The notes: generated from the sequence alone by a model not told the origin. Counted from the stretch's first letter, positions 36,860-46,450 are shown. The stretch: 52,651 bases of DNA from Pseudoalteromonas sp. P1-9 (GCF_001399975.1 NZ_LKBD01000035.1:1-52651); one strand, 5' to 3'. Translations and numbers: made by a program.

Positions 36860-36887
36860 ATTATTCGTGATTTTTTGTTGTTGACAA
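36860..36887 (-). promoter_or_regulatory. Probable integrase promoter
   Basis: Minus-strand TTGTCA (36882-36887) and AATAAT (36860-36865) are 16 bp apart. Transcription from here would start at about 36853, directly before AAAAAGGA and the integrase frame. Confidence 0.45.
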
Positions 36888-37042
36888 AAACTTCTTAATA
36901 TGTACTTGAATAAGGAAAGAAAGCTTCAGAAGTGATGGAATTTAAGTTCATAATTGCCTCAATTTGAGGCTGGCGTGTGGCTCACTCAGTGTACCACTAA
37001 GATAGAAAGGCTCTGGAGGGCTTGATTTTAAAGAGTTTGGTT

Positions 37043-37059
37043 GAATCCTAATCAGCCCC
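37043..37059. repeat. Distal copy of the tmRNA 5' end
   Basis: An exact 17-bp copy of the tmRNA 5' end (31196-31212), directly repeated. The rest of tmRNA does not follow. It marks the far edge of the segment inserted at the ssrA 5' end. The preceding stretch from about 36888 shows no gene. Confidence 0.75.
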
Positions 37060-37096
37060 TGAATTTGTTTCATCTGAATCATACTCAGTTGGCACG

Positions 37097-37126
37097 ATTA
37101 TAACGCTTAGTTTTTATGTTAAACAA
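37097..37126 (-). promoter_or_regulatory. Orphaned promoter facing the distal ssrA 5'-end copy
   Basis: Minus-strand TTGTTT (37121-37126) and TATAAT (37097-37102) are 18 bp apart and point at the tmRNA 5'-end copy about 40 bp further on. This is where a promoter for ssrA would sit before an insertion. It may be the original ssrA promoter, now cut off. Confidence 0.5.
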
Positions 37127-37275
37127 GGGCAAAGCACAATTAACTGTATTTAAATGGTTTAATCGCTTTAAATTTAAACGAATGTTGAAATGAAAGTGAG
37201 TTGGTAGGGATTGCTTGCTTGTTAATATTGCTCGGCGCTATACAATGCAGCTGATTGAAATAATGGAGGTTTTCA

Positions 37276-38574
37276 ATGAATATCAGTAAAACAATAATAA
37301 TATGTTTGTTGTTTATCGCGATGAACGCGGTTGCACAGAGTAAAATAGCGCTGTCGATTAATGTTGAAAAACAGATTGGCAGCAACGTGTGGCAAGTAAG
37401 TTATCAATTGCCCAAATTGACTCAAACGTTAGATTTTTCTCACTTACCACCTCATTTCCTGACTAACCATTTTGCGGTTAAAGGCAAAGCGGTGGTTAAA
37501 GATGACAGCACAATTCAGCTAACGAATCTTAATGACATATTAATGCTTGAAGTATCCGATGGTTTTGATGTGAGTGAACTTAGATTTAATGCGCCGTTTA
37601 TTAACTTTTCTAACAACGGCGCGTTTTATGCGGACTATTTTGTGCCGCATTCATTGAAAGTAGCGGATGAATTAATAACACGCGATGCGCTAAGTGTGAC
37701 ATTTAATATAATAGCAAAAATGAAAAATGAGCAAAATCAGCGAACGCGCACCATTAACAAGGTATCGTCGTTAAATTTAGCACAGTTTATTAGTCTAACT
37801 TTACCGTCTAATGCCTCTAAAGATGGTGTTTATTTCGTTATTGAGCCAAATTTGCCAAATGATTTTAAAGTGCAGCTTGAGCAAAACAGCGCTAAACTTA
37901 TGCGTTATTTTAGCCAACAGCTTAATTCCCCTTTAAACCGCGACGTTACATTCTTGATTAACGCTAATAGCAATGCGTCATACATTGGCTTTTTGGGTAG
38001 CGCACTATCAAATCAAATTATGTTTGAGATATCAGGGCAAGATGCAGTCCAGCACCCGAGTAAATACCAACGAACAATTTATTTAACCCTAGCACATGAA
38101 GCGTTACACCTTTGGAACGCGCATTTTTGGCAACCATCAGATGGCACTCCGATTTGGCTGTACGAAGGCTCAGCTGACTTTTTTGCCTATCGCGCAATGG
38201 TGCATTCAGGCTTAATGCCACCATCGCATTTTAAGTATTTTTTACAGCAGCAACAAAAAGAGTGTTTAGAAGGTGTTAAACAAACTGCGCTTTCACATCT
38301 GGAGTCAACGCCTGCAATTGGCGCAAGTTATCCATGTGGTCGGGTATTTTTTGAAGTGTTAGCTAACGCGTTGAATAAAAATGGTTTTGAGCTTTGGCTC
38401 GAAATTATGAATGTAAGCGAAGAGCAAAGTTATTCGGTTGAAGATGTGTATGTGTTTATCGAAAGAGCCGAATTATCTGACTCGCTAAAACACGTGTTAC
38501 AAGACATCTTATTTAACAATGAAAAAGCACATGACGCGCTGAAAAGCATTATTTCAGCGCAATCGAAGCACTAA
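37276..38574 (+). CDS. Exported M1-like zinc metallopeptidase
   Basis: This 432-aa protein has a signal peptide ending near NAVAQS. HEALH at 274-278 is followed after 18 residues by Glu297 in WLYEGSADFFAY. This HExxH-x18-E spacing is the M1/gluzincin zinc signature. The N-terminal half is beta-rich, as in aminopeptidase N-terminal domains, and the C-terminal part is helical. It is shorter than classical M1 enzymes. A GGAGG ribosome site precedes the ATG. Peptide or protein substrates in the periplasm or outside are likely. It lies just outside the ssrA segment. Confidence 0.82.
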   Translation: MNISKTIIICLLFIAMNAVAQSKIALSINVEKQIGSNVWQVSYQLPKLTQTLDFSHLPPHFLTNHFAVKGKAVVKDDSTIQLTNLNDILMLEVSDGFDVSELRFNAPFINFSNNGAFYADYFVPHSLKVADELITRDALSVTFNIIAKMKNEQNQRTRTINKVSSLNLAQFISLTLPSNASKDGVYFVIEPNLPNDFKVQLEQNSAKLMRYFSQQLNSPLNRDVTFLINANSNASYIGFLGSALSNQIMFEISGQDAVQHPSKYQRTIYLTLAHEALHLWNAHFWQPSDGTPIWLYEGSADFFAYRAMVHSGLMPPSHFKYFLQQQQKECLEGVKQTALSHLESTPAIGASYPCGRVFFEVLANALNKNGFELWLEIMNVSEEQSYSVEDVYVFIERAELSDSLKHVLQDILFNNEKAHDALKSIISAQSKH

Positions 38575-38657
38575 ACGTGCCACTTAGCACGCGCAGCCAA
38601 AAGCTGTTTAGTGCATAAATCCATGGTAAAAAGTAACGGTGGTAATAAATCCCGCCG

Positions 38658-39317
38658 TTACTCGTCTACTTGCTCAGAATCGTTTGGCATTGGCCAGCCG
38701 CCTAAGGCTTGCCATTTATTTACAATGTAACAATAAAGCTCGGCGGTGCGCTCGGTGTCATACAGTGCACTGTGGGCTTGGCTGTTATCGAATTCAATTC
38801 CTGCGGCGCGACATGCTTTTGCAAGCACTGTTTGACCAACTGCTAAGCCAGCTAGGGTGGTTGTATCAAAACTCACGAATGGGTGAAACGGTGTGCGCTT
38901 AATATTATTGCGCTCAATTGCGGCATTTAAAAAGCCGTGATCAAAGGCCGCATTATGCGCTACTACAACGCTGCGCTGACAACCTGCTGCTTTTTGTGCT
39001 TTGCGCACAGCTTTACAGATTTCTTTTATTGCTTCGTCTTCTTTTACCGCGCCACGCAAGGGCGAAAACGGATCAATGCCATTAAACTCAATAGCTGATT
39101 GCTCAATATTGGCACCCTCAAACGGTTCTACGTGAAAATGCACTGTTTTGTCGATACTTAGTTCGCCTGAATCGTCCATTTTTAGTAGGCTGACAGCAAT
39201 TTCTAACAATGCATCGGTTTTATTATTAAAGCCTGCGGTCTCGACGTCGATAACTACAGGAAAGAAACCGCGAAAACGCTTGGCAAATAAAGTTGTTGGT
39301 GCTTCAGCTTGAGACAT
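38658..39317 (-). CDS. rnt: Ribonuclease T
   Basis: This 219-aa DEDD-type 3' exonuclease trims the 3' ends of tRNA and other stable RNA. Visible catalytic motifs are VVIDVETAG (Asp24, Glu26), [16 protein letters not shown] and the [17 protein letters not shown] segment. Length matches RNase T. It is divergent from motY, a neighbourhood also known in Vibrio. Confidence 0.96.
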   Translation of the reverse strand: MSQAEAPTTLFAKRFRGFFPVVIDVETAGFNNKTDALLEIAVSLLKMDDSGELSIDKTVHFHVEPFEGANIEQSAIEFNGIDPFSPLRGAVKEDEAIKEICKAVRKAQKAAGCQRSVVVAHNAAFDHGFLNAAIERNNIKRTPFHPFVSFDTTTLAGLAVGQTVLAKACRAAGIEFDNSQAHSALYDTERTAELYCYIVNKWQALGGWPMPNDSEQVDE

Positions 39318-39500
39318 ATACTTACTTTCAGTGCTTATTAAGGCCGCGTATTATGTCAAAATTAGGTTGTTGCTGACCAGTAAAATATTACGCAAGGACG
39401 TTTGATTTAGGTATATTTATTGCTTAAATTTTAATAGGGTGTTGCTTGTTGCAGCGGTGTTTTAATTTAACCAAGCGTTTATCAGATTTAGGAGACCTCA

Positions 39501-40382
39501 GTGCTAGTAAAGAAGCAAGTACAGTGTTTGTTCGTTGGTCTGTCGATGGGTGCTGTGTTTTCTGCCAATGCGGCGCTACGTAGTTACGGCGCAGCTGAAA
39601 GCAATGCGATTTGGAATACCCCTGAAGCATCACGTTTAAGTTGTCAGTTAGAGCATAATATTCCGCGCTTTGGTAAGGCGCGATTTTTAGCGACTGCGAG
39701 TAAAGATAAACCGCTGCATTTCACCTTAGATATGCTTATTAAGCCAGAAGGGTACGATGTTGCCGATGTGCTGTCAGTGCCACCTATTTGGAAAGCGGGT
39801 AATCCTGCGCGTAGCTTATTCGATGCTAATTTGTTGAAGCAGTTTGATACAGAGCTAGATTCAAAAGCATCTTGGTTACTGCTAACCGAACTTGAAAAAG
39901 GTAATGTCCCTACGTTTTATTATCAGGATTGGCATAACAGCCAAGACAAGATCAAAGTTGAATTGTCGTCGGTTAATTTTCGTCGTAATTACTTAAGCTT
40001 TTTAGAGTGTCGCGATGCGCTATTGCCATTTAGCTTCGATGATATTGCGTATACAGTGATGCGATATGAGTCGAATAGCAGCGAGTTAACGCGTGATTCG
40101 AAAAAGCGTTTAGAGAAAATAGGGTTATATTTGGAGAACGATCCTAATATTGATTCGGTGGTAATTAATGCCTACACCGATTCATACGGTGGTCGCTATA
40201 TTAACCAACAACTTTCAGAAAAGCGTGCCGATGCAATTAAAAGCTACATGACTGAAAAGGGTATAGCAGCAGAGAAAATTGTTACGCAAGGGTTTGGCGA
40301 AAAACGCCATGTTGCAACCAATAACACCATTATTGGACGTGGTAAAAACCGTCGGGTAGTTATTCAAATAGAAAAGGTTTAG
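39501..40382 (+). CDS. motY: Sodium-type flagellar stator protein MotY
   Basis: This 293-aa protein starts with GTG behind TTAGGAG. A signal peptide ends near SANAALRSYG. The N-terminal domain has the ALRSYGAAESNAIW pattern of MotY. The C-terminal OmpA-like peptidoglycan-binding domain contains YESNSSELT, INAYTDSYGGRYINQQLSEK and RVVIQIEK. MotY forms part of the T ring around the sodium-driven polar flagellar motor. The mRNA ends at a long hairpin near 40422-40454. Confidence 0.93.
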   Translation: MLVKKQVQCLFVGLSMGAVFSANAALRSYGAAESNAIWNTPEASRLSCQLEHNIPRFGKARFLATASKDKPLHFTLDMLIKPEGYDVADVLSVPPIWKAGNPARSLFDANLLKQFDTELDSKASWLLLTELEKGNVPTFYYQDWHNSQDKIKVELSSVNFRRNYLSFLECRDALLPFSFDDIAYTVMRYESNSSELTRDSKKRLEKIGLYLENDPNIDSVVINAYTDSYGGRYINQQLSEKRADAIKSYMTEKGIAAEKIVTQGFGEKRHVATNNTIIGRGKNRRVVIQIEKV

Positions 40383-40421
40383 CGGTTTTTTTGCAGATAA
40401 GTCTGTTAAAACGGTTTCTAA

Positions 40422-40454
40422 ATTATGATGACGAAGTTATTTCGTCATCATAAT
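40422..40454. terminator. Convergent hairpin between motY and the small exported protein gene
   Basis: A 14-bp perfect stem (ATTATGATGACGAA and its complement) surrounds a five-base loop. It includes the last codons of the minus-strand gene, whose stop codon is in the loop. The T run is weak. It may stop or stabilise transcripts from both sides. Confidence 0.5.
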
Positions 40455-40766
40455 ACTTACTTCACACCAACTTTCTTGCTGGTAAAAACCAATTTTAACG
40501 CGTTTACCCGCTACCGTATAAAAATATGTATAGCGGCCAATATCTTCAGTGATGGTTTCTGGCTCGCCTAAGGTATTGCGATAAAACGCCATTACAGAAT
40601 CTAAGTCTTGTTTTACAAAACCGGAGATGATCATAGGGTAATCGTCTTCAAGTGCCATACGTACTTGAAAATCGTTCGGAAGGGATACGTCGTCAATATT
40701 TGCTTGCGCCGCAAAGCTAAAGCTCATTAAAACGCCCAGTGCGATACTGCAACATAACTTCTTCAT
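40437..40766 (-). CDS. Small exported protein of unknown function
   Basis: The protein is 109 aa from ATG 40766, which has AGGAGT seven bases upstream. A longer frame to 40784 is rejected. A signal peptide MKKLCCSIALGVLMSFSFAA is followed by about 85 residues with DDYPMIISGFVKQDLDSVMA and YRNTLGEPETITEDIGRYTY, ending in YQQESWCEVSIMM. I do not recognise the family. The pattern suggests a small alpha/beta periplasmic protein. Its gene is 29 bp downstream of the CBS-domain gene and may share its transcript. Confidence 0.75.
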   Translation of the reverse strand: MKKLCCSIALGVLMSFSFAAQANIDDVSLPNDFQVRMALEDDYPMIISGFVKQDLDSVMAFYRNTLGEPETITEDIGRYTYFYTVAGKRVKIGFYQQESWCEVSIMMTK

Positions 40767-40795
40767 TTTATCACTCCTGATCACCCATTTGTGGG

Positions 40796-41221
40796 TTAAC
40801 TTTCTAATAGTGTTAAGGATAGTCTAACGAAATCGGATGAGGTAACTATTCCTTGCAACTGGTTGTTGTCGTCTACGACAGGCAAACATCCATGCCGATT
40901 ATTTAAGAAAAAGCGTGCCGCCTCGGTCAATGGCATTGTCGCGTTGGCGAAAACCACGTCTTTATCCACTAGCTCTGAAACAGGTACTTGCTTTTCCCTT
41001 CTATTTAACGCATTTACGCCGTATTTGTCTAGTAAATACATGGTTTTAGCAAGCACACTTTTTTGCGTTACCATACCGTAAAAAAGGCCATCTTCTACAA
41101 TAGGAATATGGCGAATATTATGATCTTTCATCATTTGGTGAACATCAGCCATCGTGTTGTCTAGTTCAATTGATAGCACGTCACACGTCATTAACTCTGC
41201 AATTGTTTTTGTCATAACCAT
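40796..41221 (-). CDS. Protein with two CBS domains
   Basis: This 141-aa protein consists of a CBS pair: IAELMTCDVLSIELDNTMAD with HIPIVEDGLFYGMVTQ, and VSELVDKDVVFANATMPLTE with HGCLPVVDDNNQLQGIVTSSDF. CBS pairs bind adenine nucleotides or similar ligands and often regulate partners, but none is visible. The start is either ATG at 41221 or the in-frame ATG at 41215, and neither has a clear ribosome site. Confidence 0.88.
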   Translation of the reverse strand: MVMTKTIAELMTCDVLSIELDNTMADVHQMMKDHNIRHIPIVEDGLFYGMVTQKSVLAKTMYLLDKYGVNALNRREKQVPVSELVDKDVVFANATMPLTEAARFFLNNRHGCLPVVDDNNQLQGIVTSSDFVRLSLTLLES

Positions 41222-41470
41222 TAACTTATTAGTGAACTTAATATTAAGTTTAGCGCTTATTTGTTTTGTCGCTTTGCGCTAGGGCAATGTAAGCCCGAAT
41301 AACTGTTGTTTTTAGTGCAATTAAACCTGTCAGCACGGCATCTCAAAGTAACTATTGCAAATATAGCGTGATTTTCTAATACAATTTTCGCATTTTTACA
41401 ATACAACCAATTGAAAAATATACATTAACAAAAAAGCTGTTAGTTTGCCCCTATATTTAGAACAAAAGTT
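41222..41470. other. Intergenic stretch upstream of the collagenase
   Basis: Together with 41493-41587 this is 366 bp without a gene. It is AT-rich and must contain promoters for the CBS gene and the collagenase. Apart from the GTATAC palindrome and a TTTTATCGA repeat around 41502-41556, nothing stands out. Confidence 0.5.
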
Positions 41471-41492
41471 AATATATTGTATACAGTATATT
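41471..41492. promoter_or_regulatory. GTATAC-centred palindrome upstream of the collagenase
   Basis: AATATATT and AGTATATT flank GTATAC symmetrically, with seven of eight arm bases pairing. It lies about 96 bp before the collagenase start. The same core in AT-rich arms occurs twice before the TonB receptor gene. Confidence 0.5.
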
Positions 41493-41587
41493 GAATCCAT
41501 GTTTTATCGATTCAATATGTCGTTCAGCAACGAAACTCGATACTGGTTTTATCGAAAAATTATGACAACAACAATTGGAAATAAACA

Positions 41588-44386
41588 ATGAAACTTACAA
41601 AATTGGCGTTAGTGCTTGCCACATTAAGTTATGGACAAAGTGCGTTTGCTGCTAGCGCGCCTATTTCACAAAATCAACCTAAGGTTCATCATCATGGTGT
41701 TGAGTCTAAGCGCATGGACAACGCGCCTACCGCGGTAACCACTCAACAATCTACGCACACTTTCGATCACGCACACAAACTCATTCATACGCTTAAATCA
41801 CAAAGTATGCAGCAAGCAGCTGCGGCAACGTGTGATTTAAATGTGTTGGCTACGAGTGACTCAACCCAGCTGATTAGCGAAATTAAATCGCAGGGTACAA
41901 CTTGTGTTAATGAACTATTTGGCGCAACAAGTGATATTCAATCTGCTGTTTATGACTCTAACAATATGTATGCAGTAGCGAACCATGTGAAGAGCCTTTC
42001 TGATAGTTATCAAGGTGGCGGTGACACCGATATCGAAGCATTATTTTTGTATCTGCGTGCTGGTTATTATGTGGAGTTTTATAACGACCAAGTAACGTTT
42101 GCGTCTTGGGTAAAACCAGCTGTTAAGAATGCCATTGATGCATTTGTAAATAATAGCCATTTTTATGATGACAATGATGCGCACGGTAAGACACTTTCTG
42201 AAGTACTTATCACAATGGATAGCTCTGAGCAGCAAGATGTGTATTTACCTGTGGTTGTTGAATGGCTAAACCGTTGGAATGCAAGTTACGCAGGCAAGTG
42301 GAATATGCGTAGTGCGGTAAACGGCGTATTTACAATTTTATTCCGTGGGCAATGGAACACTGAATTTAAAAATAAAGTTGGTTCAGCGAATGATTTAGTA
42401 AGTGCACTAGCGAAGTTTACAACAAGTACTTATATGATCGACTCTGATGCTGAATTTATGATTGCAAATGCGGCACGTGAATTAGGCCGATTAAAACAAT
42501 ACCCTGGCACTATTCAAACAGCTGTTGATGCAGCGTTAAATCGTATTTTCTCAGATTATCAAATGTATGGGTATGGCGATTCGGTATGGTTAGGTGCAGC
42601 AGATACAGCGGGTTACCACGGTAGCTGTGATACCTATAATATTTGTGGATTTGAAGAGCAACTTGAATCACAAGTGTTATCACAAACGTATACCTGTAGC
42701 AGCACGATTAAAATCCGCTCACAAAATATGACTAGCGCGCAGCATCAAGCAGCGTGTAGCAAAATGGGTTATGAAGAAACGTATTTCCACGTTCAATTGC
42801 AAACCAATAACACACCGGTTGCTGACGACGTGAACAGCCAGTTACAAGTGAATATTTTCGACTCAAGTGACGACTACGGTAAATATGCGGGCGTTATTTT
42901 TGGTATTAACACTAATAATGGTGGTATGTACTTAGAAGGTAACCCATCAACACCGGGTAATATTCCAAACTTTGTTGCGTATGAAGCAAGCTATGCGAAT
43001 GCCGACCACTTTGTATGGAACTTAGAGCACGAGTACGTACATTATCTTGATGGTCGTTTTGATTTGTACGGCGGCTTTAACGCACCAACAGAAGCAATTG
43101 TATGGTGGAGTGAAGGTGTTGCAGAGTACATCGCAAACGAAAATGATAACCCTGCGGCAATAGATACCATTAAAGATGGTTCGACTTACAGCTTAGGTAC
43201 GGTATTTGAAACAACATACGATGGCTTTGACCAAGATCGTATTTACCGTTGGGGTTACTTAGCAGTGCGCTTTATGTTCGAAAATCACCGCGATGAACTA
43301 AACCAAATGTTAGCGTCAACACGTTCAGGTGATTGGGCAGGGTATAAATCACGTATCAATACTTGGGCAACAAACTATGATGCTGAGTTTACTCAGTGGA
43401 CACAAGCACTTGCTAACGGTGATACAAACCCACCACAAAATAAAGCGCCTGTGGCGGTAATTAATGGTCCATACAGTGGCGAAGTGGGCGAGTTAATTTC
43501 GTTTACAAGCAATGGCTCTTATGATGAAGAATCAAGTATTGCGTCATACAGCTGGGACTTTGGCGATGGCACAACAAGTTCAGAAGCTAACCCAAGCCAC
43601 AGTTACGCAACCGCGGCAGACTATGCAGTAACACTTACAGTGACTGATGCAGAAGGTGCAAGTGCTAGCGTGTCAACTACAGCAACAGTGACAGGTACAC
43701 AGCCACCAGTTGGTAATGAACTACAAAACGGCGTAGCGCAGCAAGTAACGGGTAACACCGGCGATGAGAAACGCTTTGTTGTAAACGTACCTGCAAACGC
43801 CAGTGATTTAGAAATAACTTTAAATGGTGGTTCGGGTGATGGTGACTTATATGTGAAGTTTGGTGATGCACCAACAATGGAAAGCTATGACTGTCGTCCA
43901 TATGTTGGCGGTAATAGCGAGCGTTGTACTATCGCAGAACCACAAGCGGGCACTTATCACGTAATGGTTTACGGCTATGCTAATTTTGATACGCAACTAA
44001 AAGCTAACTACACAGTACAAAGTGGTGGTGGTTTTAATGTACCAAATGCGTGTGCAACAGAGGGCCCAAGTGGCGGCGGTCGTTTATACGATGGCGATGT
44101 AATGTGTCTTGCTGAACAAGAACCAATTTGGTTAAGCATTGCGGATGTAAGTAGTGCAACAAGTGTGGCTATTACTACGTCAAATGGTTCTGGTGACATT
44201 AATCTAGAATATCGTAATGGCGGTTGGCCAAGTGCTGGTAGTGTAGATGCATCATCACAAAATGTGGGTAATGGTGAGTGTATTTACATCACTAACCAAA
44301 GCGAGTATTGGGGCTATGTAAAAGTCTCAGGTACTGCAAGTGGTGCGTCGATTGTTGTCGACTTTAATACGCCAGGTTGTCGTTAA
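41588..44386 (+). CDS. Secreted collagenase (peptidase family M9) with PKD and PPC-type domains
   Basis: This 932-aa protein has a signal peptide ending near QSAFA. An N-terminal M9N-like helical domain (about 90-390) precedes the catalytic domain, with zinc motif HEYVH at 481-485 and Glu509 in WWSEGVAEYIAN. A PKD domain follows near 617-700 (NGPYSGEVGELISFTSNGSY, SYSWDFGDGTTS), then a PPC-like domain with GGSGDGDLYVKFG, and a further Cys-containing C-terminal domain. The layout resembles Vibrio-type collagenases and suggests degradation of collagen or similar animal proteins. It is monocistronic and possibly under the GTATAC element. Confidence 0.92.
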   Translation: MKLTKLALVLATLSYGQSAFAASAPISQNQPKVHHHGVESKRMDNAPTAVTTQQSTHTFDHAHKLIHTLKSQSMQQAAAATCDLNVLATSDSTQLISEIKSQGTTCVNELFGATSDIQSAVYDSNNMYAVANHVKSLSDSYQGGGDTDIEALFLYLRAGYYVEFYNDQVTFASWVKPAVKNAIDAFVNNSHFYDDNDAHGKTLSEVLITMDSSEQQDVYLPVVVEWLNRWNASYAGKWNMRSAVNGVFTILFRGQWNTEFKNKVGSANDLVSALAKFTTSTYMIDSDAEFMIANAARELGRLKQYPGTIQTAVDAALNRIFSDYQMYGYGDSVWLGAADTAGYHGSCDTYNICGFEEQLESQVLSQTYTCSSTIKIRSQNMTSAQHQAACSKMGYEETYFHVQLQTNNTPVADDVNSQLQVNIFDSSDDYGKYAGVIFGINTNNGGMYLEGNPSTPGNIPNFVAYEASYANADHFVWNLEHEYVHYLDGRFDLYGGFNAPTEAIVWWSEGVAEYIANENDNPAAIDTIKDGSTYSLGTVFETTYDGFDQDRIYRWGYLAVRFMFENHRDELNQMLASTRSGDWAGYKSRINTWATNYDAEFTQWTQALANGDTNPPQNKAPVAVINGPYSGEVGELISFTSNGSYDEESSIASYSWDFGDGTTSSEANPSHSYATAADYAVTLTVTDAEGASASVSTTATVTGTQPPVGNELQNGVAQQVTGNTGDEKRFVVNVPANASDLEITLNGGSGDGDLYVKFGDAPTMESYDCRPYVGGNSERCTIAEPQAGTYHVMVYGYANFDTQLKANYTVQSGGGFNVPNACATEGPSGGGRLYDGDVMCLAEQEPIWLSIADVSSATSVAITTSNGSGDINLEYRNGGWPSAGSVDASSQNVGNGECIYITNQSEYWGYVKVSGTASGASIVVDFNTPGCR

Positions 44387-44405
44387 TTTCCCGAAATTAA
44401 CTCTC

Positions 44406-44441
44406 CAAAAAGCCGCATAGTGCAAACTATGCGGCTTTTTT
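44406..44441. terminator. Bidirectional terminator between the collagenase and mnmC
   Basis: AAAAAGCCGCATAGT and ACTATGCGGCTTTTT form a 15-bp stem around GCAA. A and T runs on both sides let it serve both converging genes. Confidence 0.92.
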
Positions 44442-44467
44442 ATCGTTTGTTTTTTATCGCTTGGTTT

Positions 44468-46450
44468 TTATAGTTTGTTGCGTTTTAAATCGCGCACAAT
44501 AAAGCGATTTGGATGTAGCATTTCGCTGATGTGTGTTGGCACAGGTAACGGTTCGTCGCATAGTGCTGCAACTAGCATTTCTGCAGCGAGCGGCGCTGTA
44601 CATAGCCCGCGAGCACCTAACCCTGAAAACACATATAAACCGTTATTTGGATTAGCATTAGTTTCAAAGTCGTAATGTTTGCCGTTTCTCAGTGGTGCAA
44701 AGTTGCTTAACAAAGTGTCTTCATCGGGAACTTCACCAACGATTGGTTGGTGATCTGGGGTTGTACAACGAATAGCGGCTTTAGCATCGAGTATTGATTC
44801 TTCGGTGATACCCAACTGCTCGGGGTAAAAAGAGCGCAACTGATTTAAATTAATTGCGTTGTCGCTACTACTAATCTCTCGACTCATACTACGTTTTTCA
44901 AACGTTGCGCCCATACAGTGAGTGTTATCTAACTGGGGAGTGAAATACCCTTTATGACACAGCACGGTTTTTAACTTTTGCGATAAGTCGTTTACCTTAA
45001 CGCGGGTAACTTGACCACGTACAGGGCTAAATGGCAGTACTTGGGTTTGTGAAAAGCGGGTGGTTAGCTCACCACAGGTGATGAATACTTGGCTAAACTC
45101 TCCAACTTCTTTGCTGTTTGAATCAATAAGTTGATAGCCATTTTGTGTTTTTATAATCTCGCTAATTTCGGTGTTAAAAACGGTATTATGTGATGTATTA
45201 CTATTACTTGCAGTGAAAATAGCGTTTACTAATGCTGGTGGTTTAACCCAGCCAGCTTCACTAATAAATAAGCCAGGAAAGTTAGCTTCAAAACCGGCAA
45301 TATCGTTTGCTTGTTGTGCTGATACACCGCGAATTAAAGAACTTGGCCACGCGTTTTTTTCAATAAGGCGCTGTTGAATTTCTACTTTACTGTCGCTGAT
45401 ACCATGTAATAGTACACCGCACCAATCGTGTGGATAGTGATACCCATCATCATGTATTTGCTGATAAACACGTTTAGCATAATAAAAGCTATGAGCAAAA
45501 AATTCGCTTATGGCATTAAAATCAGCTTGTAGATTTGGGTAAACAGCGCCTTGGTGATTATGCGACGCACCTTTTGCGAGCGCATCATCTTTACAAAAAA
45601 TATCGCAAGTTATGCCCCGTTTTGCAAAGCTGTAAGCTAAGGTTGCAGTGGCAATGCCGCCGCCAATAATCGCAACTTTTTCAAGTGATTGCGTGCCCCG
45701 CTCAAAATAGGCTGGTTGTGTACTGTTTTGGTTTGCTTTTTCTAATGTGCCAACCACCATTTCACGTTTACGGCCGTAACCTTTTACTTTCTTTACGCTA
45801 AAGCCCGCATCGGCAAGGCCTCGGCGTACAAAGCCTGCGGCGGTAAAGGTGGCAAAGGTACAGTCGCTGCGCCCTAGATTGGCCATGCCATCAAATAACG
45901 ACTGTTGCCACATATCAGGGTTTTTACTGGGAGCAAAACCATCAAGATACCAGGCGTCAACAATACCGTTTTCACCGTAACAGAGCTGTGGCAGCGTGTC
46001 TTGAATATCGCCAAACCACAAATCCAATATAACGCGACCTTGATCAAACTCTAAACGATGACAGCCAGCAATGGCAGTTGGATAACTTGCAACAAGTTGT
46101 TCACTTAAGCTTGTTAACTCTGGCCAAGCAGCAAGCGCTTGTTGCAGCGCTGATTGTTCAAGCGGGAATTTTTCAAAGCTAATAAAGTGCAGTTGCTCAA
46201 CCGATTTGTCGCTATCTTGGTTAAACCGCTGCCAGGTGTTTAAAAAATTTAACCCTGTGCCAAACCCCGTTTCAGCGATAACAAAGTGCCTTCTCGGGTG
46301 ATTTTGCCAACGCGAAGCAATATTGTTTTGTTGAAAAAAAACATAATCTGACTCTAACAAGCCGTTATCGTTCGAAAAATAAACATCGTCAAAGTCTTGT
46401 GCGACCGGTGTGCCTGATTCATTAAACTCAATTTTTGCGTGGCGGATCAT
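44468..46450 (-). CDS. mnmC: Bifunctional tRNA wobble uridine modification enzyme MnmC
   Basis: This 660-aa protein has an N-terminal SAM-dependent methyltransferase domain (about 1-240; FVIAETGFGTGLNFLNTW, VDAWYLDGFAPSKNPDMW). A C-terminal FAD oxidoreductase domain (about 255-640) follows, with VAIIGGGIATATLAYSFAKR and SGLGARGLCTAPLAAEML. It converts cmnm5U34 to nm5U34 and then methylates it to mnm5U34. Divergence from fabB is the conserved arrangement in gammaproteobacteria. Confidence 0.95.
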   Translation of the reverse strand: MIRHAKIEFNESGTPVAQDFDDVYFSNDNGLLESDYVFFQQNNIASRWQNHPRRHFVIAETGFGTGLNFLNTWQRFNQDSDKSVEQLHFISFEKFPLEQSALQQALAAWPELTSLSEQLVASYPTAIAGCHRLEFDQGRVILDLWFGDIQDTLPQLCYGENGIVDAWYLDGFAPSKNPDMWQQSLFDGMANLGRSDCTFATFTAAGFVRRGLADAGFSVKKVKGYGRKREMVVGTLEKANQNSTQPAYFERGTQSLEKVAIIGGGIATATLAYSFAKRGITCDIFCKDDALAKGASHNHQGAVYPNLQADFNAISEFFAHSFYYAKRVYQQIHDDGYHYPHDWCGVLLHGISDSKVEIQQRLIEKNAWPSSLIRGVSAQQANDIAGFEANFPGLFISEAGWVKPPALVNAIFTASNSNTSHNTVFNTEISEIIKTQNGYQLIDSNSKEVGEFSQVFITCGELTTRFSQTQVLPFSPVRGQVTRVKVNDLSQKLKTVLCHKGYFTPQLDNTHCMGATFEKRSMSREISSSDNAINLNQLRSFYPEQLGITEESILDAKAAIRCTTPDHQPIVGEVPDEDTLLSNFAPLRNGKHYDFETNANPNNGLYVFSGLGARGLCTAPLAAEMLVAALCDEPLPVPTHISEMLHPNRFIVRDLKRNKL

